From Amphibalanus amphitrite (Eukaryota; Arthropoda; Thecostraca; Balanomorpha; Balanidae), in the NCBI RefSeq assembly GCF_019059575.1, contig NW_024882326.1, positions 248,001-312,000 on the forward strand: 64,000 bases of DNA, written 5' to 3'. Position 1 is the first letter of the stretch. Each line of letters starts with the position of its first letter. The position numbers were made by a program, and so were the translations under genes. Below, piece by piece: positions 45,679-59,415 of the stretch. Under the pieces are notes generated by a model that ran no database searches, was not told the origin of the DNA, and saw nothing but the letters and a program-made list of their open reading frames with translations.

Positions 45679-47801
45679 CGGGCCGGGCCGCCGCCGTTGC
45701 CGCCGGCAGTCTGAGCGCCCCTGAGCAGCGGACCGGCGTGACGCTGCGGCAGCTCAGCAGCTATTGATTGTTCTCACTGACCGATGTAACCCGAATCTCC
45801 GCCAAATGGACCGCATTTGAGCCGGCGACGTCGACTTCAAAGCAGCCCGTATGACCATTACTTACGTCAACAAATTAAAAATCTTCGACCGTCTCGCTGA
45901 ATAGCGGCGCCCTCTTCAGAGTGCCGCGCTCAAACAAAGCACTTAGGCGGCGTTTTCCATTGATTTCGGCGGCGCCGGCCGGTAGCGGAGGTGACATTGT
46001 TGTCCGTAGTGTGCACACAGAGTTGTTCAAACATTTAACGAATTCATTGCGTCTGTATCAGCGTCGATGAGCGGCTGCGAGGGTCCGTTTGACACGGCAC
46101 CAGCAAACGGCAGTCGGACACAAAACGGCCGCCCCCGGCCGGCCGAGCGGGGACGGTGCGTGCGGGGGGAGTGATAGACGGCATCGCACGGACTAATGAT
46201 TCGAGCCAACGGCCACCATTGAGCTAAATGGACGGGAGCGCACGGCCAATTATTGAGCTTTCTAGTCAGCTTGTATATAAAAAGTTATAGGGGAAGAGTG
46301 ACTGGAACGCTTGTGATTCAAAAATCGGATAAATGTGCGGCTTTCAGGTGATTTTGGAGCTAAGTGCTCGTATCTTGCGTTGGCATGACTTGTTTGGGAA
46401 GTAGAGCTCATGGGTGTGATTGTGTAACCGTCGGACAATTCTGTGTATTGTTAGAACTGTTTTAACTAGAATGCATACAGGGATGCATTGACGTTCGCAA
46501 ATAGCTGTTGTCCGGGGAAACATTCCGGTCCGACTGTACGCAATTTGTGTTTTATCTTTTTGTTTTATCTTTTCTGTAAAGGCACTTTTAGTTTTGATAC
46601 TTGATCAGACTCAGCGGCACTTTTAACATGCTGACTGTTGCAGCAGTGCAGTGCAGTTTATTCGAATGTTCGGACAGATAAGAGAGAGCTAATCTCGCTG
46701 AAATTGTTCAGTCGTTTACTGAAACGATGTTCGTGGGGCAACGCTATGTCATATAGCCAGGATCGCATCTTTGTCTTCTGGTTCAGGAGTTCAGATCTTG
46801 TTATCTTGCCAGCGTTTCAAGTGCACAAATTTCATGATAGGTACTTTTACTACTACTACTGTATTCCTCTGGTGCGCGTTAAAGGGGATTTCAAGCACTG
46901 TACAAACTTGCACACGAAACTGGTAACTCGTACACTCTTCGTGCCTTTTTCAGCGCCATCCAGCGACTCTAGTTAGAGCCATTATCAGATTTTAGCCGCA
47001 TATTATCGGTGTTTGGGCGCTGGCGGGGCGCCGTGTGTGTACGGATGTGGACTTTGTTGACGGGCGCCGGCTCTGCGGGGCGCCGGCGCCCTCCGGCGCC
47101 CCCGCCGAGCGAGCTGTGATGCCACCAGACCGTGTGACCAGGCAGCACTGCGGTGGCGTTCGTTGCATGTTACTCGCGTCCTTAAATAAATTGCTGTTAT
47201 CATATGAGGCACTCGGTGTTTTATCGTGTTCTTTTGGGTACACGAAGGGCTGATTGCGAAAAAAAATCGCAGCCGAAGAAGTGAAGAAGCTGACAAAGAC
47301 GGGTGACTGGCAGAAAGTATTCCCGTGTGGTTTTGAGGTTTAAATAATGTGTTTACATTGGCAATCCCTTACACTTGCCATCCCAGAAACATCACGGGAA
47401 GTTATCAGGGTCAATGGTATCGTTTTACGCTTTCGGCCTAAACTCGTTTAAATCGGCTCCAGATTCCCAGGGAATATAAATAATAACCTTGCGCCGTCTC
47501 CAAAAAGTTTTTGTTACATTGAAAACGATCGTTCAATTACAGACGTTATAAGTTTACATAATTGTTAAAGGAAAAAGTAAACTTCAAGCCTATCTAAATA
47601 ACGCCAAACCGACTAGTATTCAAACTGTACCTAATCTGACATACCTATATGTCATTTGACAAGTTTGCAAAACAGATGCATTCGAGATATTCCGACGTGA
47701 AATGACTTAGCTGTATTAGATATAATAAACATGCCTTCCTAGAGAAGGTAATTAGTGGGTTACCCTTTCTTCAGGTGTAAAGCTTTAATAAATAATACCT
47801 G
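45679..47801. other. 3' flank of the senseless-like gene
   Basis: Probably includes the 3' UTR. Candidate poly(A) signals are ATTAAA at 45874-45879 and AATAAA at 47185-47190, the latter followed by a GT-rich stretch. No other gene recognised. Confidence 0.4.
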
Positions 47802-48052
47802 ATAAGAGATATTAACCTTACTCTCATATTAGCCAAAAGATATAAAATTTCAAAAAGACAAAATACAGTTTCGGGAGCTTTCGGCTTTGCGCCTTTATCA
47901 ACCGTTATCATAACGGTTGATATAACCGTTATCATAACCGTTATCATAACGGTTGATAAAGGCGCAAAGCCGAAAGCTCCCGAAACTGTATTTTGTCTTT
48001 TTGAAATTTTATATCTTTTGGCTAATATGAGAGTAAGGTCAATATCTCTTAT
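47802..48052. mobile_element. 251-bp near-perfect foldback element
   Basis: Two arms of about 115 bp are inverted copies with roughly one mismatch (ATAAGAGATATTAACC outward, AAGGCGCAAAGCCGAAAG inward). The centre is made of repeated AACCGTTATCATAACGGTT palindromes. No target duplication identified; a foldback MITE is the simplest reading. Confidence 0.9.
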
Positions 48053-48576
<524 letters not shown>

Positions 48577-51500
48577 ATCGCCTCCATCCCTGTGTCAAAT
48601 TGGCGTCGGCCGAGCGGCGCGTGGCGGGCGGCCCGCAGCGCGCGTGCGCCTGATTAGAGAGGTCAGCCGCCCGTGACCGCACGCGCCGCCCCCCTCCCCT
48701 CCCCGCCGGCTCCTTTGACGCCGCCGCTCCGCTCGGCCGCTCGGCCACAACAATGGCGGCCGAGCGCAGGAGCCGCCGCTTCTGCTGCGGCTGACGAGCG
48801 CTGACTGCTGAGACATCCCTGGATCGAGAGACACTAGACAGCGTGCGAAGTGGGATATGGGCAGAGGAGCGAACGAGGACTGAAATTGAAGCAAGTGATG
48901 CGTCTGGAAACGAGGTTAGGATATTAGGCGGGTGCTCTACCTGTACCTAATAAATAGACTGTTCCAGTACGTAATTTTATCGTGTGAGATTGAGTTCGGA
49001 CTGTGTTAAGCTTTGGTTTCCAGCTATCAATTATTAAAAGTTATGAGTGTTATATTGGTCGACTTAGTGATTACCCGGTGCAGGAGAGGCGATGCAATGT
49101 AAAAAGTAAATTAGAACAGCTAGAGGAGAGAGTGTTTCAAGGCAAGCACTGACCTGTAAAATATCGATTCAGTCACACGATTACATGGTGCGTTTTATAA
49201 ATGAGCGCATCAAATAAAGCCAAAGTAATGCAAACGTAAATATCAACAATGCACAAGCATGTAGCATTTATCCTCATTATCGCTGTACAGGGAAGAGGCA
49301 ACCGTTCAGCGCATTTTCTCCTTTTTTCATTGGCAATAAGAACAATTACAGGAGACCTTTGTCAAGTGATCATGCAAACGAACATTCAATATCAGCTGAA
49401 TTTATATTTCAACGTTCGATTTGCATACGATAAACATAAGTCGTTTGCAGGGCACTAGGTCGTTCGTATGAAAGCGTGCTCATAAATGTAAGCCACGGAC
49501 CGCGATCGAAGACACTTCTGAAGCCTTCTTGCTGCTGTACTACTACCAATACATTCTCGCCGTCGGCGTTTCTTTTGCAGGGCAGGTGGTCCGGGAGTGG
49601 GAGCCTGGTGTGCTGGGGCAGGTCCGGGAGTGGGAGCAGTGTGCTGTTCGGGCTGCGGGACAGGCGCTGTGTGACATGTCCCGGGAGCCATGTGGTTACC
49701 GGTGCCGGTGAGCCGCTCTAATGAGTCATCATTAGCCACCGTTTGGCCACATATTGACAGCCGCCGAGCGGTCGCCGGGTTGCGGCAGGCTGCTCCACAC
49801 CGGCACCTGGACCCTCTCCCGTCAGTGGCCGCCGCGCCGCGCCGCCGGCCTCCCACGAGAGGGCGACGGGCATCAGGTGTCGGTCGGCGCGCCGCCGCCG
49901 CCAGCGGCGTCCCTCGCCGCCCCGGGTCGCCCAGAGCAGGTGCTACGTGCGCCATTAATGTCACATAACCTCATTACATGTAATTGTTCCCATTACGGCG
50001 CAGCTAAGCGCGCGTAAACGACGCAGCGCAGATGACTCGAAGGCAGCGATTACGACAGAGTAGAGTAATTGGGATTTTGTGGGTTTAGTCGCGCGACGTA
50101 CGCACACTGCACAGCGTCGCCTCCGTTACGCTCCGGCTCCCGGTCCGTCGGGACGCAGCTAGCTCCCGGACCGGTGACGGGGCGCACGTCACGTCCAGGG
50201 CTGCCGGCGGCCGTGGGCCGTGGGCGGTGGGCTGCGGGCGGCTGAGGCGGCAGGCGGCAGGCGCCGCTGTAGCGCCGGCGGCACTTCTGAGGAGCTCACT
50301 TCCGATGGTGATGTCCGGTGCACGCGCAGAGACGACCGGCGAGTCCCGGCTGACGGCACGAAGGAACTGGGCTGAATGTTTTGATGGGTACAGATCAGAG
50401 TGGAGTGGAGTGGACCTCTAAAGACGTGCTCTGCTCGCCACTGCTTACATGTATGTCAGTCTAATTTGGTGTGACATGTTTCTTTGTATTGTTTGTCTGC
50501 TTCATTTACCGAAACACTGCAATATTTTCAGCATTACCTACGTACAATAAGGGTACGGACAATAAGGGTGATGCTATTGCATTTGGTTATTCAACCGTAA
50601 AGTATTATCTGACACGCTTTGCAAATGAAGCAATTTGTTGAATCAAACGACCACCCGAAAATGCCCTCTCCGGTGTCACTGGCCACAGGTTTGGAGAAAT
50701 ACTGCAACGCATTTCCACTCACCCTGAGCCTATTAAACTAATCGGCAATAGCCGCATTCAAATACCACGGGATAGCGCTTAAGCTTTACAAATTAATTAC
50801 TCTGGCTTAAACAACACAACGGCTGGCAGCATTTTCGGAATGAAATTAGCTTTATGTGTGGCCGAAGGCCGATACAGCTTGATTAGGTAATACTGACTGA
50901 GCCTGTCGGCCTGGGTGGGTGAACTCGCCCTGGCGCTGCAGTATGTAGGTATGTATGTACGATGGATGGCCGGGCGCCGCGCCGCTGACCTAATTTGGAT
51001 CGTCCACTGAGTGGGAGTAGCATGCATTACCCGTAATGAGTCCCCGACCATCAACTATCGCCTCAACAAAAACCGATCGCTTCGTTATTGCAATGGCCCC
51101 AAAAACCGCGCCGCAGTGGCCGGGACTCACAAACAGGCACGCAGAATACACTTCTGGCGCAATTACGGCTAATTGTGCTCCAATCAATAGCTCGGCACCT
51201 CGTGCAGTGGTGGTGGCTTTCAGCACCGCGCTCACTCTGTGAGTAGTGGGGGGGGGGGGGAGACATTGGCGCCCCGGGAGCCCGGCGACAATCGGCGCAA
51301 TGAATGTTTTATACTCGGTTATTCATGAAAAACGGATTGTTCTGCCGTCGGACGAGGCATCGGGGAGAAGCCGCTCGGTCGATCGACGGCGCCGATAAAT
51401 AGCGGCGCCGGCTAATCACCGGCCGCTAAGGGATTTCGGCATGATTAGGGATTTCTGATAATAATTAAAGCTGTAAATTATTGATGAGAGTGTGATGCGA

Positions 51501-52267
51501 TCGCCACCGGCGTAGCGGGAAATGCTGATTCTGTCTCTCCCTGAAGAGACGGAATCTCGTAAATGGATTTGTTTGTGACTATTGCAGCAATCCGCCCAAG
51601 TGGATTGCAAAACATCACATTAACGCCAAGTGTTTCACGTTGATACTTGTTGCCTTCAGTGTGCATTATCTACACGTGAAGCGGTTTTCTGCATCCCACG
51701 GGCAAAAAGTGAGACAACGTATGTCAGTTTCGGTCTCAACCGCCCTCTCTCGCCTCCTCTGGCCAGATCTCACTTGCAGGAGGGGATGGGGAGGTGACAA
51801 CACTGTCACCACACCGCGTCCTCCTGAGCTCTGACGCCCTCACGGCACGCCCTCAGTGTCCTTAGCATGCCGTCCCACCACGCCCCCCGAGTCCCCGGCG
51901 ATGTTACCATCAGCGATCCGAGGCGACTCATTAGCGTGCCTTGTTTGCCTGCTGACTGGATTGGACGCGGCACCTCTGGGAGCCGGCCGAATCCCCGGCA
52001 ATCTCCCGGGCGCTGTACCAGGGGGCGCACCGCCAGCGGTAGCGGTAGCGGAATAGGCACATACCGACACACGCAATGTGAGCGACAGCAACTGTTACAG
52101 TGATGGCAGGCAGAGGCTATAGATGACGTAAAACAACGACGTAGGCGCTACTTCGGAAAATAAATTCAAAGTTGATACCTTCAGGTAATTTATTACTTCT
52201 TCACACTGAATTTTGCTCATTGACAGTACGTCATTATTAGATGATAGTTGTGTTGACGGGTAACTTC
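48577..52267. other. 3.7-kb repeat-poor spacer
   Basis: Alternating GC-rich (48600-48800, 49560-49980, 50100-50300, 51780-52060) and AT-rich unique sequence. Open frames have no known motif. 50980-51240 is even-composition unique sequence that could be a conserved non-coding element; this cannot be tested here. Confidence 0.4.
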
Positions 52268-52570
52268 AAACCTCGCCGGACCTATTGATTTTCTACATAC
52301 GCGCCGGCCAAGGGGGGGGGGGGTACGACCCCCTCGCCGTTTCGTCCTTGATGGAGCTAGGGCCTCTCGCCGAAAAAAGGAGCGTGTGCATCGTCACCAG
52401 ACGCCGCCTTGCCCAGTCGAGTGGTACTCGACTTTAAGGTCTCAGGTCAACCGGTGACCTCTCAGGTCAGGTCAGGTGGTCCAAGGCACCGGTTCGGTTT
52501 TTGGTAAATAACTTCACAAAAAGAAACGGCCGCAGAGCCACGATTTTGCCATCGCCGTGGTGCATTGCAC
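52268..52570. mobile_element. Truncated TTAA GC-hairpin element, reverse orientation
   Basis: Reverse complement of the right end of the 58365-59411 family: CCTCGCCGGACC, TTTTCTACATACGCGCCGGC, a G-run/C-run hairpin, then AGGTCAGGTCAGGTGG half-sites and GAAACGGCCGCAGAGCC. The flanking TTAA and the opposite end are missing. Confidence 0.8.
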
Positions 52571-54314
52571 ACACACATACAGACGTACTCGATGGTGCCG
52601 TGGTTCCAGCACGTTCACCCAGCTCCTCAGTCCATGAAAGCGGCGCGCCATCGGCCGTCGATAAATCCATGCGGCACAATACCGCTCCCCGGCCCGGCTG
52701 AATGCCACTGTCTGGCGCCCACTCAAAGGCGTGTCAACAAGCCACCGATTCCGAGGTGTTTACTAAAGGTGATATAACGACGCACCGAGCACTTCCATTA
52801 TGACGCTTAATAGCGCAAGATTACAGCCGCGGCAAATATTGCTGCGCTAATTGGAATATCGGATTTTCTATCAGGCCCCAGATGGATGGGCTCCACATTA
52901 GAGGCGATTGGCCCGGCGCACGCGGCGGTCCCCGGCGGCGGCGCGACGCTCCGTCGTCATCGCCGGCCGTCGCCACCGCCACCGGAGGTCGCAGGTGGCG
53001 TCGGTCTCGGCGGCGGTGCCTGTTTGCGGTCTTTGCCCGGGAGTCGGCGGGGAAGTCGGCGGAGTCGGCCAAGGGTGGCGGCCGGGACAGTTGGCAGGCG
53101 GGCTCGCGTGAGGGCCGCGCCGGGACAGGTGGGGTCAGCGCAGGTGAGCCGGGTCAGGCCGGCCTACCCCTCGGGAGATTTACTCCTTGGCCGTGGCGGC
53201 GGTTCCGGCCAGCTGCCGCAGATGCGCCGCAGAAAGGGCCGCCGCCGCGCGCGCCCACAGACGCGCTCATTACGCCGTTACCGAGTCGGCCGATAATCCT
53301 TCCGACCACAATAGGGGGTCGCTGGCACCCGGTGGGCCACGCTGGGACCCAGCGCACCTTGCGCCTTCATTACCGGACGGCGGGCGGCCACCCTGCGCTT
53401 TCTGGCTTTTCATTGTGTCCCATACGCTACACGGGTGTCTTTTATGACATACCAGGTGCTCGAGGTAGACTAGCCGATTCCGAATCTCTCCAAAGTCGGG
53501 TAGTCGCTGATTTCAAACCTGCACACGCACCATTCCCCTCACACCGTGCACCAAATGATAGTCTCCCTCGTCCACCGCCCAGCGGCGTCCAAGAGGCGCT
53601 CGGTTCAAACGGCGCTCGCCAACAAATTGGCGGCGCGTTCGTTACAGTTCCACCTCCCATCTGTCTGTACTGGCTTCCGCTCAGCGTCCAGGTAATCATT
53701 ACCGGGCCGAGAATTCATTTACCAACACAGTAAATCTGGGTAATCTTGGCTGGCTCGGGTCGGAGCTCCATCGTGGCTAGGGCTACCAACTGTTGTACGG
53801 GCGGTTCGGCCACCCTCACCTCCACCTCCACACCTCAACGCGTCGTGACGCGTGACGCCCGAGTGCGTTTTAAATCCCTGACCCGAGGCGCGCGCTGGCC
53901 AGCTGACACGGTCACGACGCCAGAGAGGGGCGTCGGCACCCCTGTACCTGCCCCCCCCCCTCCCTCCCCGCCGCGCGTGGCCCCAGCCCTAATGAGGCCA
54001 TCTGGTTCGGCCCCAGTGATGAGCAGCGCTGTTTACCAAACGACAAAGGGCGGACGGCCTACCTGCCGTCTGTCACCAGCTACAACAGCTCCAGGGGAGG
54101 GGAGGGAGGGGATGGAAAGGACCTGTGGGAGGGGAGAGAGGTGGAAAGCGACCGGTGGGGAGGACGAGCGGGATGGCAATGGACCGGTGGGTGTGGGGTA
54201 TGATAGGATGGGCGCAGATAAGTTGGGATAGGAGGAATCAAGTCCAATGGCCCGTTATCAGCTCAGAGAGCCCAGACACGTGCTCAATGCCCCCACAGTT
54301 TCTCATATGCTCAT
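52571..54314. other. Repeat-poor GC-rich spacer
   Basis: Long open frames at 52880-53730 and 53740-54230 are Arg/Pro/Gly-rich on both strands and look compositional. No gene recognised. Confidence 0.4.
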
Positions 54315-54318
54315 TTAA

Positions 54319-55513
54319 CCCGCGCCCTGGTGGGGTCTGTTTATAACGCGACCTGGTGGGGGGGGGGGCTATTTTTTGCCCCCCCCTCGTATCTCCGAAA
54401 CTACTGGACGGATCCGAAAAATTCAAACGGCGTTCGAAAGGCCTGTCAAATTTGTCGAAGGAAGCCAAATTTTATTGACCTCGGGGTCACCGATGACGTC
54501 ACAGGTCAGGTCAAAGATGAAATGTTTCACCGTTCACGGGTCTTCTAGGGAATGCGCTATAACACCGAGGAAAACGCATTTTGTCGGGAATCAGCGATAG
54601 GGCGTCAGTTGCCTAGTAGATATGTTGCTGTTAGAGGTCACTGGTCATACCAGGTCAGGTCACAGGTCAGGTCACCAAAGGTCACCAAGGGTCACCACAT
54701 GAACCCAACTTTACTAAGGTTATGCGATGCATGTTTTATGGCCAGTTTTTCATTTCCAACTCAATGGTGTTGGTTATAAGATAAGACCATCAGGTACGGT
54801 TTAGGTCACTTTCTGGTGGAGGTCAGGTCAAGGTCAGGTCAAAAAAGGTCAAATTTCAAAGTTGATATTTTTGCATAAAATGGGTATTGATTCGATGCAG
54901 CTCGTCACGGGGAGTCTAATGGTGGTCTTTGTTTTGCGCTACGAGGTCTAGAATTGCTGAAAATTGAGTTTGAAAATTTGACGTCATCAATTTTGAACAG
55001 TTTTTTCGCTATAACTTGGCCAAAAAAAGAGGTATCGATCTCAAATGTGGTATGTAGATAGAAGGCGGTAAGGACTATCACATATATTCCGGTTTTTTCG
55101 AAATTCAAAATTTTTTTTTGATTTTTTGGCTATTATATTCAAAAAATCTATTTTTTGATTTTTGGGGGTCAAAATCCAAAAATTTCAAAAATCCGAGATA
55201 GCAGTTTTGTAGCCCTGTCCATTCTACAGCTTTTATGTCTGTATCATTTTTCTGTATTTGCAAAGCTATAGGCCTGACAGCTCTTCCCGCGAAACCCTTT
55301 TTTGGGTCGAAAACGGCAGAACATGACGTCACTCTGACGTCATTTCCGGCCAACCTATCATAGCCTTTGGAAAAATTTTGGTCACAATGTGTAAAATTGA
55401 TGTCCGGGAGGGTACTGAAAGTTTGGTGACGATCGGCGCAGTGGTTCTGGAGATATATCGAAAAGTCTGGAGGGGGGGGGGGCAAAAAATAGCCCCCCCC
55501 ACCAGGTCGCGGG
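54319..55513. mobile_element. 1.2-kb TTAA-flanked TIR element
   Basis: TIRs CCCGCGCCCTGGTGGGG and CCCGCGACCTGGTGGGG differ at one base, flanked by TTAA (54315-54318, 55514-55517). Each end has a G run, CTATTTTTTGC-type spacer and C run. Dense AGGTCA direct repeats at 54634-54696 and 54820-54852; TGACGTCA at 54494, 55324 and 55335. The block 55318-55460 matches 9850-9995 of the 3.2-kb element. No transposase. Confidence 0.87.
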
Positions 55514-55517
55514 TTAA

Positions 55518-55750
55518 GGTCTCAGGGGCACCTCGTTAGCAATTCAGAGACCCCTTGAAAGAACAGAGGGCCAGCTAATGCAGCTCAGGGCCCTCGGTAC
55601 TCAATCTCGGGAGGCCCTTGGAAAGCTCGGGGGCCCGTTTTGCACTCAAAGGCCCCCGGATTGCTTTGGGAGATCCCTGGCACCGCAAAGTGCCCCTTGG
55701 TGCTTCAGAGAGTTTAGTGCGCCCTTTTGATGCCGCAGAGAATGTAACAA
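55518..55750. repeat. Degenerate tandem repeat of about 27-30 bp
   Basis: Blocks such as CAGAGACCCCTTG, CTCAGGGCCCTCGG, CTCGGGGGCCCG, AAAGGCCCCCGG and AAAGTGCCCCTTGG recur at roughly 27-30 bp spacing. Strongly diverged. Confidence 0.55.
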
Positions 55751-55765
55751 AGCGGCCTTTTTTAA

Positions 55766-56030
55766 AATGACCATCCCACCTTAACATCAGTTTTGAATTG
55801 ATATAGCCAAATTGGGTCCCGGGCTTGCAATTACCGGTTTGGACGCTCACAACATCCAGAAATACTTTAATTCTGAGATATTTGATTTCAAAATCCCGCT
55901 TGTCTCTATCTTGCTTCGTTCTCGAGATCTCAGGGGGGGGGGGGCGATCAACCTTCCCCCGTCGGTTCTAAGCTGGCAGACGCTCGACGGCGTGCGGGTT
56001 AACTTTTTGAAGGTGGGAGGGAAAGTCCCT
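55766..56030. mobile_element. 265-bp TTAA-flanked MITE
   Basis: Ends AATGACCATCCCACCTT and (inverted) AGGGACTTTCCCTCCCACCTT, related to the MITE at 16434; flanked by TTAA at 55762-55765 and 56031-56034. Contains a G-run/C-run pair near 55933-55970. Confidence 0.65.
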
Positions 56031-56034
56031 TTAA

Positions 56035-56895
56035 TATTTTTAGCTAGTTGAAACTTGCCAAATGTTAAAAAACATCAACAAATAAGCAATTTACAATGTT
56101 TAATGTTTCCCATGTGAACTTCAATTGAAACCGTCTGTATTTTTTCATTTCAAATCTTCCGACAAGCCGTGCTCCCTCACCATTCTCTCCTGTGTGGTCC
56201 CAATCACTCCCCCTGCCACCCCTTCTCGGCCCCGGTCTGGCGCGGCTCATCAGCTCATGGTCCGAGGAATGTGCCCAACAGAAGGTGACCAGGCCGGTGC
56301 CGTTTTTAAATGCCCTCCCGCTGCGCGCTGGCTGCTGGGTGACGACGCCGAGCGGCCGCGGCACGTGCCAGTTGGTGAGCGCGCGCCACCCTCTTCCAAC
56401 GGTCGGAGACGCGCCACTCGGCGACAGCAGGCCGTCTAAGTGGCCACCACTGAGGATTTATTGCCGCCACAGACGGCCGCCGGGACGGAAGGATGGTCGA
56501 GTTCCGCAGCCCGCGGCTCCCCGGCCGGCCCTTTAACCGGGCGTCAGTCGCGCGCCGGCTGACCTCTTCACATTGACCATCTGACTTCCGCGCGCCGCCC
56601 GCGAGACGCCGCACGCCCACAATGGAACGCCACCCGTTCCGCGCGCTTTAAATGTCGGCGGTAGAATGCCATCTGTTGCTGGAAGGGTCGGTTGGAAATT
56701 CCTAAGGGTGGCGTTCCTAGAGTCGTGCTATTACATCTGAAACGTTGAAGCCCACACACCTACAGGTCGGATTTTTATGATGACCCCAACGAGTGAGGCT
56801 GCGTGCAATTCATGTGCCGTCGAAGGATGCTGGATAGTGAATGCCGGCGAGAGGAAGGCTGCGCTCCTGGAGCTAATGCCGAACCCATGCCAGAA
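56035..56895. other. Spacer, nothing recognised
   Basis: GC-rich in the middle (56190-56640), with no known motif in any frame. Confidence 0.45.
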
Positions 56896-58235
56896 ATTGG
56901 AGGGGGAGGGACAATTTGTCCCCCTACCTAGCTATCCTCGAAACAAACCACCTTCGACCCATTATCTAAATTCAAACGGCATTCGATGGTATCATCAAAG
57001 TTCTAACATGAGAAACACTCGGCTATATTGACCTCAGTGCTACTGCTAGTGATGGCGTTATCTATCGGGTCAAAGTAAGCTTTTGCCATTCACAGCACTG
57101 CAAACCAATTTTAAGGCCTGGCTACATATGCGTTTTCTGCGTGCGTTTTTTGCGGGATTGCGTTTTTTGCGTAACATCGTTCTAGAAAAAAGTTATAAAT
57201 AATATAATTTTACACAAGTTGTGCATTTGTTATGCGGTAAAAAGCAGTCGACAGCTCTCGACGAGTACGTTTGAAAGTATTTCAGTCATTTTTCATCTTA
57301 GAACAATATTGGGGTTACCAGAAGTTATCAAACATCAAAAGTTGCGAATTGTCATCATATTTTTCAGAAAACATGCCATTATCTCAGGAACTATGATAGC
57401 TAGAAAAACGCTTGGAAAAGCAATCGATAGCTTTTGAGCTCTTCTTTTGATAAAGTCAATATCAAAAATGACTTCAGGTCAGTGGTTTAGCCTCCAGAGG
57501 GCAAAAAACTCCAAATATAGCTGTTTTTACGAAAAGTGTTTTTCGCCAATAACTTTTGAATAAAAACCACCACGACATTTCTCTTGCCAGAATCGTGTTC
57601 CTCTCACCGAGCTGCGTCGAATGAACTATAATTTGACCTTGAAAGGTCAACTTGAAAATTTGACCTCAGGTCAAGGTCATGACCTGACCGGAAAAGGTCA
57701 TGTTGCATATCAGTCGATGCGTTCCGGCAAGACAAACACAATGAGGCCATTCCCAGCGTTCTATCTCTTTCCAATCGAGAGTTATTGGCAAAAATCTGTT
57801 TGTAGCCTCAAATGACCTCGGATGACCTCTCTATAGGCTATCAGCAAAAAAGACACCTTGGTCGTCACGGGTGGTCCAAATAATTGTGATTCTTAAATCA
57901 GTTGGACTGTTCCTATGCGTACACACTACACACGGATCTAGAGGCATTTTCGTTTTTCTCCATTGACTTGTAATGGAAAGGTCACGCTACTGACCTGACC
58001 TTAGGTCACGGATATAAAAAATCCGAGATATACAAATTGTAGGCGCCCATAACATCATGCAATCCATCAAAAGAACGGTTGCGGTTGGTATCAAAAGAAC
58101 CAGCTTGAATGAAAGGTCAATATGCCAAGTTTCAGCTCTCTATCGCCGGCGTGTCCTAAGCTATCGCGAAAAAATCCTCCTGGGCGGGGGGGGGGGGGGG
58201 GCGTCACCCGCCCCCATCCCCTCGGTCGGCGAGGG
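56896..58235. mobile_element. Decayed TTAA GC-hairpin element(s)
   Basis: The right end is clear: G run, CGTCACCC, C run, GTCGGCGAGGG, then TTAA at 58236-58239. Half-site clusters lie at 57633-57700. The left part (GGGGGAGGGACAATTTGTCC near 56902) looks like a hairpin end but has no matching TIR or TTAA, so the true left boundary is uncertain. A GCGTGCG/TTTTTTGCG-rich stretch near 57112-57175 may be a separate small MITE. Confidence 0.5.
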
Positions 58236-58364
58236 TTAAATTGCATCTCTCTATCCCAATGGTGTTCCGAGCTATCGCGTAAAAGAACGTAGGTATAGCG
58301 GGCGGCAATGTCATACGCTTTTTCATCTTTAAAATTTAATGTAACCCCCTCTGGCCGACCTTAA

Positions 58365-59411
58365 CCCTCGCCGGCCGAGGGGGGCGGGGGCGGGTGCCGC
58401 CCCCCATATAGGGTTTTTTTTTCGCGATAGCTCCGAGGACACTGGCGACAGAGAGCTGAAACTTAGCATACCTGATCTTTGATTCAAGCCGGATCTTTTG
58501 ACACCAACCGCATTTTTGGGTCAGGTCAGGTCACTGACCTATGACGTCATAAGTGAACCTCTGCACGGTCTTCAGGTGTCGCAACTTCGCAACGCCCTCA
58601 CTGCCAGAGGAGATGTCACAGGGAAATGAAACTTGCAGGATCTAGTATCCATTATGCGTCTCAAAACTTGTATATCTCGGATTTTTCCTAAAGGTCATAT
58701 GAGGTCAGGTCATTTTCGTGACCTCACCATTATAAGTCAATGGGGAAAAATACAAACTGCTATTCTGGCGCCGGGAACGATCTCCAACTACCTCAAGCAC
58801 ACAGAATCGTGATAGAATCGTGATTTTATGCACTCCTTGCAAGGTAAGATGCGTCACTTTTGCAATGTTGACCTTGCGTGACGTCATTTATGACGTCATC
58901 AAGGTCATATTAGTTTTTCGTCAATAACTCTTGATCAAATTGAGCTAGCGAGTCGGGAAAGCCACCAATGGACTCAGGAAGACCTGCCGAATCGAATGAT
59001 ATGCGACATGACCTCTTTCGACCAGCTTCGTGACCTGGGGGTGCTGACCTGACCTTGACCTGAGGTCAACACCCCAAGTTGACCTGACCCGGACAAACAG
59101 TATACCATTCGACGCGCCTGAGCAAGGCGAACACGATGTTGCCAAAATCGCGGCTCTGCAGCCGTTTTTTGCGAAGTTATTCACCAAAAACTGAACCGTA
59201 CCTTGGGGCACTTGACCTGACCTCAGAGGTCACCGGTTAACCTGGGACCTTAAAATCGGGTACCAATCTCTGCGTCTCGTAACGGCGCACACGCTCGTTT
59301 TTTTCCGCGACGCGCTAGCTCCACCAGGGGCGAAACGGCGGGGGGGGTCCTACCCGCCCCCCCCCCCCCTCGGCCGGCGCGTATGTAGAAAACCAATTGG
59401 TCCGGCGAGGG
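58365..59411. mobile_element. 1.05-kb TTAA-flanked TIR element (most complete family member)
   Basis: Terminal CCCTCGCCGG at both ends with subterminal GGCCGAGGGGGG, flanked by TTAA (58361-58364, 59412-59415). G-run/C-run hairpins lie inside both ends. More than a dozen AGGTCA/TGACCT half-sites occur, many as direct repeats (58518-58540, 59044-59090), and TGACGTCA at 58542, 58879 and 58891. Non-coding. Fragments of this family occur at 38692, 52268 and probably 1880. Confidence 0.88.
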
Positions 59412-59415
59412 TTAA

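Noticed and set aside
52882-53733. 283-codon Arg/Pro/Gly-rich frame
   Set aside because: Low-complexity composition, competing frames on both strands, no motif and no clear splice or start context.
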